In this document: positions 24,901-37,031 of the stretch, piece by piece | Numbering within the stretch: position 1 is the first letter of the stretch | Layout of the letters: every line of letters begins with the position of its first letter | Assembly: GCA_030848705.1 (NCBI GenBank) | Contig: CM061245.1 | Coordinates: forward strand, 42,536,711 to 42,600,710 | Reading direction: 5' to 3' | Source of the DNA: Heracleum sosnowskyi | Lineage: Eukaryota > Streptophyta > Magnoliopsida > Apiales > Apiaceae | DNA: 64,000 nt | Notes under the pieces: model-generated | Told to the model about the DNA's origin: nothing | Database searches by the model: none | The model's input: the letters and a program-made list of their open reading frames with translations, nothing else | Translations under genes and position numbers: made by a program

Positions 24901-27900
24901 AATGTTAATCGATCAATCCTGATAAATTTACTATAAATCACGTCAAAGTCAAATTTAAAGTCTGTAATCCCACACACTCGATTCTCTTTGTTACCTTACA
25001 GTAATAATTATATATTTAATGTTTAGATTTAACATTCCCTATAAAGTTAAGGTTTTGTACTACAACACCAATAACCCAATGGGTAGCTCTTGACCATATA
25101 TATCTTCTACAGATATGTGCATAATTTGATATTTATACATGCTCACACGCTCTTTACAAAATAACTCTATTAATGAAACATTTAGTCAATCTAGCGAAGA
25201 AACCCAGAAGCTGAAGGAAAAAGGAAACATGCATAACAGCAAATTTATATGTTTCTTATTCTGTTAAACATGGTAACATAGAGTTGCAGTGACATCAAAC
25301 CTGATTACTAATTTACTTGGTACACTTTATTCTAGTACATTAAATCCCGAGATTGAGGTTCTAACTTCTAACCTGTTGGGGAATCTTGTTCCGATGATGA
25401 AAACTTCCAGAATCTCTCGTGCAACGTGAGGGATTCCAAACAATTACACTACCCCACATCTGCAATATATGCACACACTTTATGCTGAGTTCCATAAAGA
25501 AAAAACCACTAAAAATCGATTCCTTAATCCGTAACATCTCACCGGAGATATGAAGCCATTTGTCATAGAAATCTCTCCATTTGGAAGTTGTAACAAAAGA
25601 GGGCATTCATTTGCCGATGGCACATATCTGGAAATAGAGAGAATGCATATATGCATTAGATAGTTGTTAAGGTTGACAGAATAAGGTATTTATCTTTGTA
25701 ATTACCGAATTCAAAATGACTAAGATAAATTTCTTAAAAAAAACAAACTAATAATGTTTTCTTATTTCCATCAATATTTAGGACTTATAATTTATTTCCC
25801 TTGAATGAGTAATAATATATTTCCTTTTCTCAAGTAAATTCTTTAAAATTAAGGTAAGATATTAAGAAGAGTTTTATATATAAAGAAACATGGAAGTCCA
25901 TGATTTGAGTAAAATAAACCAACATCTTGAAGATAACTGATAGATTGACTTGTGAAGCACCCCATATCACCAATAAGTGGAAACAGTGCTCCACTTTTCA
26001 GAAAGAAGATACTTATAAGGAAATAATCAAGTTAAAGATATACACCACAAATTGCAAAATCTTTGATCGTCCACCCGCTGCAATGGAAGTATCCAAGTGC
26101 CATTCATTTGAGTTCACCTATATATATAAACAGTATAATCTTAAAAAGGGAAAAACTAGAAGATAATACATATCGTGATTCAGAAACATAAATTTGAACA
26201 ATGAAAAGGGTGTATCTAGCCGTCCTATCTAGACTACTGACTACTTAATTTTGGAAAGGGAAAAAGGTGGGGAACAATGAAAAAGGTAGTATGTAATTTC
26301 CCAAATGAACGTAGAATGATGGTTCCAGTTACCAATTCTAAGCCATTTCAAAAAGATTCCATTCTCAACAAATAAATTATAAATATTCACACGAGATATT
26401 TATTCATCTGGTTATAGTGGATTAAATAATTATCAAACTGGAAAATAACTGCTGCATAAACAAATCACAAAAGAGGTTATGATTGAAGGGAATAAGATAA
26501 TAACAAAGCAGGCAAAGAATAGTAGTAAGACATAAGGACAATATTTCTGATCTAAAACTCTAAGAAGTACTTAGCATAACAAGTGACCTGCTGGAGTAGG
26601 TGTGTACGATTTCGTGTGTTTGTGTGTATGGAGCAAAACTCATGTCTACATGATGTGCGTGCAAATTAATCTTAGTGAAAAGAACTTACAAAGAAAGGCA
26701 AATCTTTTGTGCTAAAGATGTAGCTTTCCTTTTCTTTATCCCAATATGCAAATGAAGACTTGGGAGTGTGGTATAAAACCTGCATGTGCAAATAATTAAA
26801 GTAATGCAAGTATAATAAGGACACTCATGAACTAAACTCTCGCATAAACATATAAAACTTTGAGAGAACCATACTGTAGTTTCTACCACGTACCTGACTT
26901 TCAATGCTTATATTAGCTAAAGGTGCCAACGTCCTGATAATAGGAGCCAAAAGACTCTCCTCCATCTCTTGGAAATTCCTGCAGAAGCCAGGGGGAGGTA
27001 TGAATTAGACGTTGTGCATATGCACCAACTGTTATGTGTAATTTAGTTTCATGGTCATTACACTAGTTTTCCCCGTGGAACACACTAATAAAACTAACAA
27101 GAAAAAATAATCTAATTAAATTACCATACCAATCATAAATCCAATCACGGGGATCAGCATTCAGCAAATTAAAGGAAAGCACGATCCTCCCATCAGCACC
27201 CACAGGCATAAACTCCGAGTGAATCGACCCATCTTTAATTCCACCATTGACAAAAATCTTAACAAATACTTCCGCTACCATCTTAATAGTTTCATCCACC
27301 TGTGAAAGTCTACCGACGATCCAAGCATGTCTATTCTTCCCAACGACAGCCCTAATATCAGCATCTCTCCTCACCACGACCACACGATAAACCTTCCCAC
27401 TACCCTCTTCACTCCCTCCCGACACATCGTTCAAGTAGTCATCAAACCTTTCATCATCCTTCAACATCTCATCCAAATTCCCCTCCTTCACCCTCTCACA
27501 TTTCCACAATCTACTCGACACAGCATTTCCAGTCTCCTTACAATCACCACCAGACTCCATTGTCACCGAAACACTGAAATTATTCCCGCAAGTACCACAA
27601 ACATTCTCACTACTACTTAACTTACGCATATTTTCCAGAACCGAAAACCCTAACGTATCAGCACTCACCTCCCTAAAATCAAAATCAAAATCAACAAAAA
27701 CAACATGAAATCTACAAGGAAATACCAACGGATTCAAATCAATCGAATTTGACAGCGTATCCATTTCAGAAAAGGGAATCGGCGAGCGATAGATCTCTAT
27801 AGACTTGAGAAAAAACGGAACACCTATAATGAATAAATCAAAAAAATCATCAGCAATTTATCCATCAACAAACCTCATAAAAGTAAAATATGTATATATA

Positions 27901-28156
27901 CATTATTAAAATTAAAGGTAATTAACCAAAAATTAAACATTAAAAGCACAAAAATTAAAACAGTGACAGTAATTAATACATGGTATACGTATATATAGCT
28001 CAAAAATGTTATACACATTGTGTGCGTATGTGTGTAGTTAATAAACAAATCATCACAATCAAAAACCTAATCAGCTCATACATCTCAATGTGTGTGTGAG
28101 TGTTCGCAAATCCAACCACAAAATTTAAATTTTATCAGGAACTATCACGCCAGTAG

Positions 28157-28217
<61 letters not shown>

Positions 28218-28512
28218 ATATAAATTTTAAAATTCAGCAGTAATTATTACAACAATACAGCTGAAATTACATATACGCGTGTAATATCCATAATCAAAGC
28301 ATAAAAATCAAAACTTAACAGTAATTAACACATCAAACAGCTTAAATTTGTGTGTATAAGTATGTATACTTACCGGCGAGAAAAGAGAGGAGAACAGTGA
28401 TGGTGAGAAAGAGGCGTTTGACTCCAGGTTTCGTTTTTCTCATGATTTTGGGATCGAAAAGATCGGAATTTGAAGGATGTTCTTGATTCAAAGCTTCTGG
28501 AAGCTCCGCCAT
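21994..28512 (-). CDS. PIG-S: GPI transamidase subunit PIG-S (Gpi17 homologue)
   Basis: PIG-S is a non-catalytic, ER-membrane subunit of GPI transamidase, the same complex as PIG-T. Thirteen minus-strand exons: 28512-28374, 27823-27130, 26978-26894, 26779-26690, 26117-26044, 25627-25543, 25459-25373, 24892-24762, 24571-24490, 24413-24366, 23732-23660, 23567-23464 and 22104-21994. Every junction is GT/AG and in frame, and the product is 600 aa, matching the family's usual length. Visible features are an N-terminal transmembrane segment (residues ~34-52) followed by VPFFLKSIEIYRSPIPF, a luminal domain with HTPKSSFAYWDKE, NSNEWHLDTSIAAGGRSK, MWGSVIVWNP and TLLSTGKGFTEWELDFLSRQ, and AEDAFFHPSMMSVSYYS before a C-terminal transmembrane segment and a short basic tail. 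The ATG at 28512 precedes the membrane anchor; the ATG at ~27764 in exon 2 is internal. Antisense ORFs across these exons are shadows. Confidence 0.95.
28159..28213 (-). repeat. (CT)n/(GA)n microsatellite in PIG-S intron 1
   Basis: About 55 bases of CT repeat on the plus strand, so GA on the sense strand of PIG-S. It lies in intron 1, ~160 bases past the exon 1 donor. It may act as a GAGA-type regulatory element, as such runs are common near plant promoters, but nothing here proves that. Confidence 0.95.
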
Positions 28513-29339
28513 TGTCGATTCTACTGAGATTTGCGAGCTTCACTGATCGCCGATTGAGCTTTGTTCAAATTGATTGATACTCTCGAAAACGTCCGCGTTC
28601 TCGATTATTTTTTTAACTAGTTTACTCGATAATAATATCTCCAAATTTTTTTAAAAAATATTCTACAAAATACGTTTTAAAATAAAATAATATTTTTAAT
28701 ATAAAATTAAGTTTTATTTTGAATTATATATTTATATATATAAAGTTCTAGACCGTTCAATCAAAAACTACAATTATGCTGGGAGGATTTTTTATTAATA
28801 ATGATCTATTTTTGTCAAAACAAAAAACAACAACCTCTTTCTTAAAAAAAAATAATTTAATGACATTTTCTCAATGTTTCTTATTCGTGTATGACTTTTG
28901 TTATAGATGCACCTACTTATTGAATTTTGTTAAAAATGCACACACTAAATACATTCTTCAGTTGAATAAATCTTAACATGATATTTTCGAAATACATACA
29001 CTATAAATTTCTTAATATACAATTTTTATCTTTGAATTTTCGTGTATGAATTACAGAAAATATTTTACTAAAAGATATAATCTTTTCTCATAAAAATTAG
29101 AGCAATAACTATCTAAACGTTAAAAAATAATGATACAATTTGTTTTTGAAGACCCGATGAATTCTCCACTTTCGAGTTACCTTGTATAACGTACACACAT
29201 AAACATATAAATCAATTCACAACTCTGTACATGAAAATCACTTTGCTCGGCCTATTATTTTAACTGATTAACTAATGAATCCTCCTCCTTGTTAATCTAT
29301 GTCTTAACTCAATCAACACTAAAATAGCAAATAACTTGT
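28513..29339. other. PIG-S 5' flank and AT-rich intergenic DNA
   Basis: The first ~100 bases are the likely 5' UTR and promoter of PIG-S. The rest is AT-rich with no credible gene. A TTTATATATATAAAG palindrome near 28730 resembles short repeat starts at ~1741 and 5194. Confidence 0.5.
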
Positions 29340-31281
29340 CTTGTCAAAGATTTTAATATGATCCTGGATACAAACAAACGTAATAACATAAATAACATAA
29401 AGGAAAAAGTTTCATACTCATATACTCATATACACACTTTTAACAAAAGTAAAGAAGAACAATGTTAACAACAAAAATTACAGTAGACAATTAACAGAGG
29501 TGTATATTTATAATATTAATTAGTTGATGGTATGAAAGTATTAAAGGTAATTAATTATTTATCAAGTAATTACTTAATTTCTTATGCAAGACCAATCTAA
29601 TTTCTTAACTTCTTATTTACCAATATGTTCTTGTATTTTCTATTATATTACATTAAAAAATATAGTTTAGGAGAACAGAATGTTAAGATGGTAATTTCAT
29701 TTGAAAATAAATATTATGAGAATATCTAGATAATAATAAAGGGAAATTCAAAATAATGTAAAGTAATAATTTTTTTTTTAATTTAGATATTTGAAGGCAA
29801 GAATATTATAATTGAATATTTAGTTTCCTACATTTGTAATATTTAGAATCCTCCATTAGTAAAGATCTATTGTATATTTATTTTCTCAATTAGTAGAGAT
29901 TTTAAATGCAAGAATATTATATTTACTTTTCTCATACAAGAATATTGAAATTGTATATCTAGTTTCCTCCATTAGTAATTGCGATTTTTTTTAATCTTTG
30001 GTATTAATTACTTAATTTCTTATGCAAAACCGATCTAATTTCTTAACTTCTTATTTACCAAAATGTTCCGGTATTTCCTATTATATCACATAAAAAAGAA
30101 AAAAATTTAGGAAAAGAGAATGTTAAGATGTTAATTTCATTTGAAAAGAAATATTATGAGAATATTTAGATAATAATAGAGGAAAATTTAAAATAATGTA
30201 AGGTAATACACTTTTTTTTATAATTTAGATATTTTGAAGGCAAGAATATTATAATCAAATATTTAGTTTCCTCCATTAGTGATATTTAGTTTCCTCCATC
30301 AGTAAAGATCTATTGTGTATTTACTTTCTCTATTAGTAGAGATTTTAAATGCAAAAATATTATATTTACTTTCCTCTATTAGTAGAGATTTTAAATGCCA
30401 GAATATTGAAATTGTATATTTAGTTTTCTCCATTAGTAAATATTAAAAGGCAATTGAGATTTTTTCTAGTTTTGGTATTAATTACTTAATTTCTTATGCA
30501 AGACCGATCTAATTTATTAACTTCTTATTTACCAAAACGTTTCTGTATTTTCTATTATATTACATAAAAAAGAAAGTTTAGGACAACAGTATGTTAAAAT
30601 AGTAGTTTCATTAAAACAATATTATGAGAATATTTAGATAATAATAGAGGAAAGTTCAAAATAATGTAAGGTAATACACTTTTTTTCTAATTTAGATATT
30701 GTGAAGGCAAGAATATTATAATTGAATATTTAGTTTTTTCCATTAGTGATATTTAGTTTCTTACATTAGTAAATATCTATTGTATATTTACTTTCTTCAT
30801 TAGTAGAGATTTTAAATACAAGAATATTATATGTTTTCTTTATTAGTAAGTATTTAAAAGGTAATTGAGATTTTTTCGAATATTTTAATATGATCCTGGA
30901 TACAAACAAACGTAATAACATAAATAACATAAAGGAAAAAGTTTCATACTCATGTACTCATATACACACTTTTAACATGAACAAACATAAAAGTAAAGAA
31001 GAACAATGTTAACAACAAAAATTGTAGTAGAAAATTAACAGAGGTGTATATTTATAATATTAATTAGTTGATGGTATGAAAGTATTAAAGGTAATTAATT
31101 ATTTACCAAGTAATTACTTAATTTCTTATGCAAGACCTATCTAATTTCTTAACTTCTTATTTACCAATATGTTCTTGTATTTTCTATTATATTACATTAA
31201 AAAATATAATTTAGGAGAACAGAATGTTAAGATGGTAATTTTATTTGAAAATAAATATTATGAGAATATCTAGATAATAGT
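29340..31281. repeat. AT-rich tandem array with a 390-bp end duplication
   Basis: Units beginning ATTACTTAATTTCTTATGCA recur at about 29566, 30005, 30479 and 31106. Spacing is 440-475 bases for the first three; the last is offset by inserted sequence. Units carry AATGTTAAGATGGTAATTT, ATTATGAGAATATTTAGATAA and TTTAGTTTCCTCCATTAG. The segment 29358-29735 (AATATGATCCTGGATACAAA start) recurs almost unchanged at 30894-31281, bracketing the array as a long direct repeat. No ORF. The repeat family is shared with 5.4-6.3 kb. Confidence 0.8.
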
Positions 31282-31379
31282 ATTGATTACCCCCTTTGTC
31301 ATGCTCTATTTTCCAATTGGTACCTGAGCACCGGTTTATTATGCCCTAGTACCCATCTATAATATGGGTAGGACCCATC

Positions 31380-32117
31380 TATAATCAATTTATTTATAAT
31401 CAATTATTTTTTTCAGCTAAAACACATTACTAATTTTCTATATTTTTATAATCAAAACAACTTATCTTCTAAAAATAAAATAGGTAATATATATATATAA
31501 TGGTAATATTATTACATATTTATAATTGATTATCTTTTTCAGCAAAAACACATTATATGCTCTACTTTTTCTAACTAAAACAATTCATCTTCTAAACATA
31601 ACACATGAAAAATAAATATGTAATGCTAATATTGTTATATATAATTATTAATAAATAACCACTTACCCTTTTCAGCTAAACACATAACTTTTTTTATTTT
31701 TTTCTAACTTAAACAACTAATTTTATAAAAGTAACACGAGCAACATATATATAAAAAGGTAATATAATTTTATTTTATTTTCCGCTAAAACACATTACCT
31801 ATTTTATATATTTTTCTAACCAAAACAACTATATCTTCTAAAAATAAAATAGGTAACATATATATAAAATGGTAATATTATTAAATATTTATAACTGATT
31901 ACATTTTTCAGCAAAAACACATCATATGTTCTACATTTGCTAACTAAAACAACTCATCTTCTAAACATAACACATGGAAAATAAATATGTAATGGTAATA
32001 TTGTTATATATAATTATTAATAAATAACCACTTATCCTTTTCAGCTAAATACATAACCTTTTTTTATTTTTTTCTAACTTAAACAACTAATTTGCTAAAA
32101 GTAACACGAGCAATATA
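31380..32117. repeat. two-unit tandem repeat, period ~374
   Basis: Two similar units (about 31390-31760 and 31765-32117) carry TTTTTCAGC(T/A)AAAACACAT, CTAA(C/A)TAAAACAA and AAAGTAACACGAGCAA. A third partial unit continues after the Helitron, at 33356-33470. The unit resembles degenerate AT-rich sequence at 0.5-0.9 kb and 45.4-45.9 kb. Confidence 0.75.
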
Positions 32118-33355
32118 TCTATACTTCTATACTATATTATTAAAACCGAAACATTGAAAGTTTTGGTTTTCGATTTTCGGTCCTTTATTTTATTTAATAA
32201 ATAATAAAAAAATATAAAAATAGTAACTAGATGATTGCCTTTTATAATTAAAATATTTTTTTAAACAAAATCTACTCCTTTTCCAAAAATATAACGGCAA
32301 TTATCTTTAAATTAAAACATATTACCCTTTATATTTGTTATCACTAAAATCTCTGTTTTTCAAAAATATGAGGTGCAATCCTTACTTATTTATTTTAAAC
32401 CTATTTTAATACTCTATTTAATAAATAATAAAATAATATAAAAATAGTAACTAGCTGATTGCCTTTCATAATTAAAATCTAACAAAATCTATTTCTTTTC
32501 CAAAAATATCATGACAATTACCTTTAAATTAAAACATATTATTTTTTATATTTGTTATCACTAAAATCTCTATTTTCCAAAAATATGAGGTGAAATCCTT
32601 ACTTATTTATTTTAAAACCTATTTTAATACTCTATTTAATAAATAATAAAATAATATAAAAATAGTAACTAGATGATTGCCTTTTGTAGTTAATTTTTTT
32701 TTAACAAAATCTACTTCTTTTCAAAAAATATCACGGACAATTACCTTTAAATTAAAATATATTACCTTTTATATTTGTTATCACTAAAATCTCTATTTTC
32801 CAAAAATATCAAGTGCAACCCTTACTTATATATTTTAATACTTTTAATTATTTAAAAAAAATTACCTATTTTAACAAGTCAATGTATTTTTTTAACAAAT
32901 ACAATTAATATATTTAAAACACATCTAAAAATATTACGAGTAGTTACTTTTTTTTTTAATTAAAACAGGTTAACTTTTCAATCTGTCCTTATTAAAAAAA
33001 CTTACTTATTTTAATATGTCAAAATATTTTTTTAATAAATACAATTAATATGATTAAAACACTTCTAAAAATATCACGGACAATTACTTTATTTAATTAA
33101 AATATGTTAGCTTTTCTATCTTTCCTTATTATTTATTTTATATTATTATAAAATAATATTAATAATAACTCATTTATCTTCCTCAGCCCCATCTGTATTT
33201 TTTTATATTTTTTTTATGTTCCAATTAATATTTAAGTTTCTCATTTTATAATTTAGCATATTAATTTTTACTTTTATTTTAATATTTTCCGTTCACATTA
33301 AGTTTTTTAGTTTATTATTTTTTAAGACCCGTGCCTTGCACGGGTTATAGGCTAA
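32118..33355 (+). mobile_element. non-autonomous Helitron, complete, plus strand
   Basis: It begins TCTATACTTCTATACTATAT after an A at 32117. It ends with hairpin CCCGTGCCTTGCACGGG and CTAA at 33352-33355, followed by T. The tandem-repeat unit it interrupts resumes at 33356; comparison with the intact unit near 31735 shows the uninterrupted sequence. Length is 1238 bases with no protein. It holds about three of the ~270-290-base internal repeats also present in the minus-strand copy at 15475-17332, so the two copies differ in repeat number. Confidence 0.88.
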
Positions 33356-33890
33356 TATATATAAAGGTAATATAATTTTATATTTTCTAATTTAAACAAC
33401 TAATTTTCTAAAAGTAACATGGGCAATAATATAATTTTATATAATTATTAATAAGTAACTAACTGTGTATTTTTAAGGACATTGTCTGTTTTATATTTTT
33501 TAAGTAAAACAACTCATATTCGAATTAAAAATAACACGGACAAAATATAGATATAATGACAATATTATTATATTAAACTTATAAAATTCGGGTTTAATAT
33601 AATTTTTTATAACATACAATTTAAATAAGATAATTAATAAAAACTAAAAGTAATAGCATATGTTAGAAGAAACTCGGTACATTACAGAACACATATTTTG
33701 TTATTTGCACTTTAGTCACATTTAGATTTTTTAAGAGCAAATAAATACAGACCAATTAGATCTAGGATGAAAGCCCCATTTACCCTTTTTACAAAATAAA
33801 ATCCCAAAATACCTAGCAGCGGGAGTGGGCACCCAAAATATCCACTGAAAACGCATTATATACATGCGTACTATATATACGCATTTGTCA
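33356..33890. other. resumed AT-rich repeat and Gypsy left border
   Basis: The first ~115 bases continue the tandem repeat broken by the Helitron. The remainder has no gene. Near 33845-33885 are short palindromic GCATTATATACATGCGTA-type sequences just before Gypsy coding similarity begins. Confidence 0.6.
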
Positions 33891-36800
33891 CTTACATTGG
33901 AGCACTGTTGCCTGAACCCTGGAAGGGCAAGATTATATCTTTCCTTAAAGAGAATGAAGATGTTTTTTCTTGGACAGCAGCTGATATGCCAGGGATTGAT
34001 CCCCAATTGATAACTCACAAGTTGAACGCAGATCCCGAAAGGAAGACGGTGAAGCAAAAGAAGAGGAACTTTGCTCCAGAAAGGCAAGAGGCCATAAATC
34101 AAGAGGTAGATAAGCTCTTGGAAGCATGATTTATTGAAGAGATTCAATTCTCTGAATGGTTGACTAACCCGGTAATGGTCAAGAAAGTCAATGGAAAGTG
34201 GAGAATGTGCGTAAACTTTACAGACTTGAACGATGCATGTCCTAAGGACTATTTTCCCCTACCAAGGATCGACACTTTAATAGATGCCACTGCAGGGCAC
34301 AAAATGCTAAGCTTTATGGATGGCTTCAACGGATACGACCAAATCAAGATGCATAAAGATGACATTCACAAGAATGCAGGTGCCACATACCAATGGTTAG
34401 TGAACAAAATTTTCAAACATCTCATTGGCAAGACCATGGAGGTTTACGTGGATGACATGTTAGTCAAAAGCCTCGACAAGGCCGATCACATAGAGCACCT
34501 CCGAGAGGCAATTTAAGTGCTGAGACACCATAAAATGATGTTGAATCCTGCCAAGTGCGTCTTTGGCATAGGGTCAACCAAGTTTTTGGGTCTGATGGTC
34601 TCTAAACGAGGAATTGAAGCCAACCCCGAAAAAATTAAAGCAATTGTGGATATGAAACCAGCGCACTATGTTAAAGATGTTCAGAAACTCACTGGGAGAG
34701 TGGCAACATTGGGAAGGTTCATCTCCAAGTCAGGGGAAAAGTGTCTACCCTTCTTCAAAGCATTGAAGAACATGAAAAATTTTGAGTGAACAGCAGAAAG
34801 CCAAGAAGCCTTGAAAAAAATACATGACTTAAACACCATTGTTGGCAAAACCAAAACCTGGAGAAACGCTCTATCTATACTTAGTAGTTTTAAACACCGC
34901 CCTAGGAGCTGTTTTGGTGAAGGAAAAATCAAAGGTTCAGAAACCCATCTTCTATGTGAGCAAAATTCTGCACGGAGCAGAAGTAAACTACTCTCTGATA
35001 GAAAAGTTTGCTTTAGCCTTGATCATGGCCTCAAGAAAATTACGCTCGTACTTTCAGGCGCATAAGATAGAAGTCTTGACCGACCAACCATTAAGAAACA
35101 TCATGCATTGTCCTAAGGTCAGCGGAAGACTGATCAAATGGGCGATTGAGTTGGGAGAGTTCGATAACAAGTATAAGCCTCGAACGACCATTAAAGCACA
35201 AACACTTGATGACTTCATAATTGAACGTACCATCGACAACCAAGAAGTCGGGGGGCATGAAGTAGTACCCTTGGAGGGCAAAGAAGTTGAAAAACAAGAT
35301 GATGAGATGGTATTTAAGGAATACTGGGTGCTCTATTTTGATGGGGCATCAAAAACAAAATCAAGCGGATCAGGTTTAGTGCTACAAAGTCCCGATGGAT
35401 TTCTCATTGAGTATGCACTAAAGTTGGACTTTCCGACAACAAACAATGAAGCTGAGTATGAAGCCCTGATAGCCGGCTTAGGTTTGGCTGGGGCCTTGAG
35501 AATTAATACTCTCAAAGTCTGTGAAGACTCGAGATTAGTAGTCTCACAAGTAAATGGAGAATTTGAGGCTAAGGATGAAACTATGGCCAAATATCTGAAG
35601 CTTGTGAAAGCCATCATGACCCAGTTTGATGAATGCTAAATGGAACACATCCCTAGAGAAGAAAACATGAAGGCCGATGCCTTGTCTAAATTTTCTTCTT
35701 CTGAGATAGAGAACTATGTCGGAAGTGTATACTTCCAAGTCTTGAAGACCTCGAGCATTAATGGAAAACTAATAGCACCTATTGACATAGGTGGCTGTTG
35801 GATAGATCCCATTAAGGCTCATCTTGAAACCGATTGGTTACCAAATAATGCCTTGGAGGCACGAAAGTTGACAGTGAGAGCATTGAGGTATGCCTTGATC
35901 GAAGGGATCTTATACAAAAAGTCTTTTGTCATTCCTTACTTGAAGTGTCTACGACCCTAGGAGGCGGAGTTAGCCTTGAAAGAAATTCATGAGGGAATTT
36001 ATGGGCAGCACTTGGGGGTCAGGGCCCTTGCTCATAAAATCACACGTCTAGGCTTCTACTGGCCAGATATGCTTGATAATGTGAAAGATTATGTGAAGAA
36101 GTGTGAACTGTGTCAAAAGCATGCACCTGTGGTTAGGAAACCATCCGAGATGTTAACATCAGTTAACTCACCAATCTTGTTTGCCATATGGGGCATGGAC
36201 ATACTTGGGTCATTTCCAGTGGCAAGTGCACAAAGGAAGTTTTTGATAGTGGCAATTGACTACTTCACTAAGTGGATTGAGGCTAATCCTCTAACCAAGA
36301 TAACCACCAAACAAGTATTGCAATTTCTATGGGAAAGTGTAACGTGTTGATATGGAATCCCATGAATCCTGGTCACGGACAATGGGAAGCAGTTTGACAA
36401 TGAAGATTTCAAAAAGTACTGTGAGGAGAACAACATTGAGTTGCGATTCACATCAGTTGCTCATCCTCAAGCAAACGGACAAGCCGAGGTGGCCAACCGA
36501 ATCATCCTAGATGGACTCAAGAAGAGAGTTGAACGCTCAGGGAACACTTGGGTGGACGAGTTGCTCCCTATACTTTGGGCATATCGTACCACTTGCAAGG
36601 TTACTATTGAAGCAACTCCATTCCTGTTAGCCTATGGGGCAGAAGCCGTGGTGCCAGTGGAGATTACTCATACCTCCCCAAGAGTAGGGGCCTTTGAGCC
36701 TGAATCGAATGAAGAAGGTATGAGGTTGGCTCTTGATCTAATTGATGAAGTCAGAGATGAGGCAAATACCAAGATCATGGAACATCAGAAGCGAGCATCT

Positions 36801-37031
36801 TTCTACTACAACCCGAGGGTTAAAGAAAGGTTCTTTCGTCAAGGAGACTTGGTTCTCAGAAAGATTGAAGCATCCGGGGTTGGACAGAAAGGAAAATTAG
36901 CCCCTAATTAGGAAGGCCCCTACAAAGTCAAGAATGTGTTTGGATGAGGCTCGTATAAGCTAGAAACCCTCGAAGGGCATGAGGTGCCAAGGACTTGGCA
37001 TTACTCAAACTTAAAAGTTTATTATGTTTAG
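33891..37031 (+). pseudogene. Ty3/Gypsy (Tat-like) pol remnant: RT, RNase H, integrase
   Basis: A decayed polyprotein with the domain order RT, RNase H, second RNase H, integrase. Left to right: GALLPEPWK then AADMPGIDP; RT with NGKWRMCVNFTDLNDACPKD and the catalytic YVDDMLVKS (~34449); an RT-linked RNase H with ILHGAEVNYSLIEK; a second, archaeal-type RNase H with YFDGASK and NNEAEYEAL (~35335-35640); and an integrase with the zinc finger H...H...CELCQKHAP, MDILGSFP, LVTDNG and HPQANGQAE. Dual RNase H is the mark of the Tat lineage. About 25 RT residues, including the MPFGLK stretch, are deleted near 34370. In-frame stops fall at 34127, 34514, 34787, 35637, 35958, 36348, 36363, 36909 and 36945, with a frameshift near 34830. 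Gag, protease and the 5' LTR are absent. Final stop 37029-37031. Confidence 0.9.

Noticed and set aside
25927..26166. 79-aa plus-strand ORF
   Set aside because: Antisense to PIG-S exon 5 and its introns; no independent evidence.
27327..27620. 97-aa plus-strand ORF
   Set aside because: Shadow of PIG-S exon 2 on the opposite strand.
29340..33470. Regularly repeated units resembling a CRISPR array
   Set aside because: Units are hundreds of bases, diverged and AT-rich, with no short identical repeats and unique spacers, in a plant nuclear context.
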